DNA of 6,726 nucleotides. Origin: Christensenella sp. UBA1224. Its GTDB lineage: Bacteria; Bacillota; Clostridia; Christensenellales; Aristaeellaceae. Below the pieces are notes generated by a model. That model was not told the origin of the DNA. It saw nothing but the letters and a program-made list of their open reading frames with translations, and ran no database searches. Within the stretch, counting starts at the first letter, position 1; each line of letters starts with the position of its first letter. The position numbers and the translations under genes were made by a program. Location of the stretch: positions 412 to 7,137 of the forward strand of contig DBXA01000059.1 in NCBI GenBank assembly GCA_002309235.1. Direction: 5' to 3'. Of the stretch, positions 5,155 to 6,726 are shown in pieces.

Positions 5155-5212
5155 CATCATTTGCCGAAGGCTCCCATCACTTGCCGCAGGCATACATCGT
5201 TTCCGGCAGAGA
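5155..5212. repeat. Degenerate 20-bp tandem repeat between hipT and lysA
   Basis: The unit CATCATTTGCCGAAGGCTCC (5155-5174) is followed directly by CATCACTTGCCGCAGGCATA (5175-5194), then by a poorer third copy beginning CATCGTTTCCGGCAG that reaches the lysA stop. The rest of the 211-bp convergent spacer shows only a gapless GAGGGG-C-CCCCTC palindrome near 5088-5100. There is no terminator with a U-tract for either gene. Confidence 0.4.
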
Positions 5213-6523
5213 TCAGATCAGCTCACACTCTGCCATTTCCTCCCAGGTCTGGCGTCTGATCATGAGCCTGTCTCCGCCGCCGGACATGAGCATCACCATA
5301 GCCGGCTTAGGCAGGCGGTTGTAATTGCTGGCCATCGAGTAATTGTACGCGCCCGTGGTGCATACGGCAATGGTGTCCCCGGGATGGGGCAGCGGTATTT
5401 TCACATATTCCTGTATGAGAGCGCCAGGTTCACAGCAGCGGCCGGAGACGGAGATCTCGACCATTTCCGATTCATCCATCCTGCTCGCGTTGAGGACCGT
5501 GTATTTGGAACGATACAATGCATAGCGCGGATTATCGCTCATCCCTCCGTCGACGATCACATATTTCCGGTATCCGTTTATCTCCTTGACGGGGCCCGCC
5601 GTATAGACCGTCATAACGGCATCCGCCACGATGGACCTGCCCGGTTCGAGCATTACCGCGGGGAGCTCCAGCCCGGCTTCGGCCCATATCTCTTCCAATG
5701 CTCCCTGTATCGCGCGGACCCCGCCGGGGATATCCATCAGGGGATCCTCCTCTTTATATCGCACGCCGAAGCCTCCGCCGATATCCAATACGGAAGGCTC
5801 ATAGCCCGCTGCCTGCCTGATCTCGGCCGAAAAGCGCGTCATGATCTTCAGGGCGTCAATAAAGGGAGTACTGTCGAATATCTGGCTGCCGATGTGGAAA
5901 TGATAGCCCTTCAGGGTAAGATTCTTGCATTTCAGGGCTTCAATAACGAAATCTCTCGCCTGACCGGTCTCGATGGGCATACCGAACTGACAATCGATCC
6001 TGCCGGTATCCACCGCGTTGAAGGTATGCGGGTCGATACCGGGGATCAGGCGCAGCAGGATATCCTGTTTTTTGCCCTTTTTGCCTGCTGCCGCATCCAG
6101 AAGGCCCAGCTCATACCCGTTGTCCACAATGACGGCGCCTATCCCCTTGTCAAGAGCGTAGTCAAGCTCCTCCGCCGATTTGTTGTTGCCGTGGAAATAA
6201 AGCCTGTCCGCCGGGAATCCCGCCGCAAGCGCCGTAGCGATCTCTCCGCCGGAGACGACATCGGCACCCATGCCCTCCTCCAGGAGGATGGGATAGAGAC
6301 CCTTCATGCACAGGGCCTTGCTCGCGTACAGCACCATGCTGCCCTTTTTCATGCACTTTTTTACCGCGGATGTATATTTCCTGCAGTTTTCGCGCAATCT
6401 CTCTTCATCCAGCAGCCATAAGGGCGTACCGTATTTCTTGCCTAAAAGCGTGACATCGCGCCCCGCAAAGCACAGCTTTCCGTTTTCGTTTACAGTGATA
6501 TTGTCTGCAGGTATCCCGTTCAT
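5213..6523 (-). CDS. lysA: Diaminopimelate decarboxylase
   Basis: A 436-aa PLP-dependent, fold-type III (alanine racemase-like) decarboxylase converting meso-diaminopimelate to L-lysine, the last step of lysine synthesis; cytoplasmic. The PLP lysine is K69 in VLYASKALC. HGNNKS (111-116) and YHFHIGSQ (207-214) follow. The glycine loop LDIGGGFG spans 246-253, EPGRSIVADA begins at E293, and DGGMSDNPRYALY is at 325-337. The Cys supplied across the dimer interface is C364 in GRCCEPGALI, and the PLP-contacting Tyr lies in TTGAYNYSMASNYNR. Length is normal for the family. CEPGA replaces the common CESGD. The start ATG at 6523 has GAGGGA 5 nt upstream. It is a single gene here, convergent with hipT, with a promoter at about 6617-6609. 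No lysine riboswitch of usual size fits its ~80-nt leader. Confidence 0.95.
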   Translation of the reverse strand: MNGIPADNITVNENGKLCFAGRDVTLLGKKYGTPLWLLDEERLRENCRKYTSAVKKCMKKGSMVLYASKALCMKGLYPILLEEGMGADVVSGGEIATALAAGFPADRLYFHGNNKSAEELDYALDKGIGAVIVDNGYELGLLDAAAGKKGKKQDILLRLIPGIDPHTFNAVDTGRIDCQFGMPIETGQARDFVIEALKCKNLTLKGYHFHIGSQIFDSTPFIDALKIMTRFSAEIRQAAGYEPSVLDIGGGFGVRYKEEDPLMDIPGGVRAIQGALEEIWAEAGLELPAVMLEPGRSIVADAVMTVYTAGPVKEINGYRKYVIVDGGMSDNPRYALYRSKYTVLNASRMDESEMVEISVSGRCCEPGALIQEYVKIPLPHPGDTIAVCTTGAYNYSMASNYNRLPKPAMVMLMSGGGDRLMIRRQTWEEMAECELI

Positions 6524-6608
6524 GTCGTTCCCTCATTTCCCGTATCGTCCGATGTGGATGCCGTTCCGGCCTGTCTTTTTGCAGTACTGTACATCAGCAC
6601 TTTATCAC

Positions 6609-6617
6609 AGTATAGCA
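6609..6617 (-). promoter_or_regulatory. Extended -10 promoter of lysA
   Basis: The minus strand reads TGCTATACT (6617-6609), an extended -10 element, with only a weak -35 upstream (around GTGAATA). The start would be near 6602, giving a leader of about 78 nt. The leader contains one small GCCG-GAA-CGGC hairpin (6570-6560). Confidence 0.45.
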
Positions 6618-6688
6618 GTTGAATGTAATTTTTATTCACACATGTGGATATTTAAACACCCGGCGCGTATCTCATGCAATACAGGCAT

Positions 6689-6726
6689 AAAGGCAAGGCG
6701 CGTGCCGCCTTTGAGACGCACGCGCC
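6689..6726. repeat. Overlapping inverted repeats at the right edge, possible terminator of an upstream gene
   Basis: GGCGCGTGC (6697-6705) pairs perfectly with GCACGCGCC (6718-6726). A second pairing, AAAGGC (6689-6694) with GCCTTT (6707-6712), plus inner GGC/GCC, uses some of the same bases and cannot form at the same time. On the minus strand the first stem is followed by TTGCCTTTAT, a weak U-tract, which would suit a terminator of a minus-strand gene to the right. The window ends at the repeat, so its full length is not visible. Confidence 0.4.

Noticed and set aside
3290..5192. Exact 11-bp direct repeat TGCCGCAGGCA at 3290-3300 and 5182-5192, flanking the hip operon
   Set aside because: It could suggest insertion-site duplication, but several 11-bp matches are expected by chance in a window this size, and the sequence is itself a small palindrome.
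5384..6421. Plus-strand 345-codon frame opposite lysA
   Set aside because: A shadow of the lysA coding sequence; no start signals.
6524..6610. Lysine riboswitch before lysA
   Set aside because: The leader is only about 78 nt, far shorter than the known lysine riboswitch, and lacks its multi-stem layout.

Overview
The window reads as a piece of Gram-positive chromosome, most likely a Clostridia-type Firmicute. Three things suggest this: purine-rich Shine-Dalgarno sequences sit before nearly every start, LysA ends in a run typical of Firmicute homologues (GAYNYSMASNYNR), and moderately GC-rich genes alternate with AT-rich spacers. This placement is an inference from sequence style; no 16S or other marker is present.

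Left part, minus strand (1-2905). A gene starts at position 7 and runs off the left edge, with a good promoter at 95-68. To its right lies a compact minus-strand cluster, in transcription order: a small uncharacterised protein (2642-2169), a class I SAM-dependent methyltransferase (about 2111-1323) and a serine hydrolase of the beta-lactamase/class C PBP fold (1287-178). The close spacing suggests one operon. An array of 7-bp repeats fills the gap between the first two genes and supplies the last ~20 codons of the small protein. A candidate promoter at 2905-2877 would give this operon a structured leader of more than 200 nt.

Middle (2906-3365) is mostly non-coding and AT-rich. It holds a few hairpins and one short minus-strand reading frame (3157-3005) that may be a gene remnant.

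Centre, plus strand (3366-5001). The most notable feature is a three-gene toxin-antitoxin operon of HipBST type: hipB (HTH repressor), hipS (the HipA N-terminal subdomain as a separate protein) and hipT (a short HipA-like Ser/Thr kinase). The genes overlap by 4 nt at both junctions. Upstream are three copies of a CCCGnnCGGG palindrome spaced 40 and 41 bp apart. One fills the spacer of the promoter (TTGACT-18-TATAAT), which indicates autorepression. The kinase keeps its catalytic residues, carries a Cys/His cluster at its N-terminus, and has TVP where the described E. coli HipT has the autophosphorylated SIS motif.

Right part, minus strand (5213-6726). lysA (diaminopimelate decarboxylase, last step of lysine synthesis) converges on hipT. 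It has its own extended -10 promoter. Two overlapping, mutually exclusive hairpins lie at the window's right edge.
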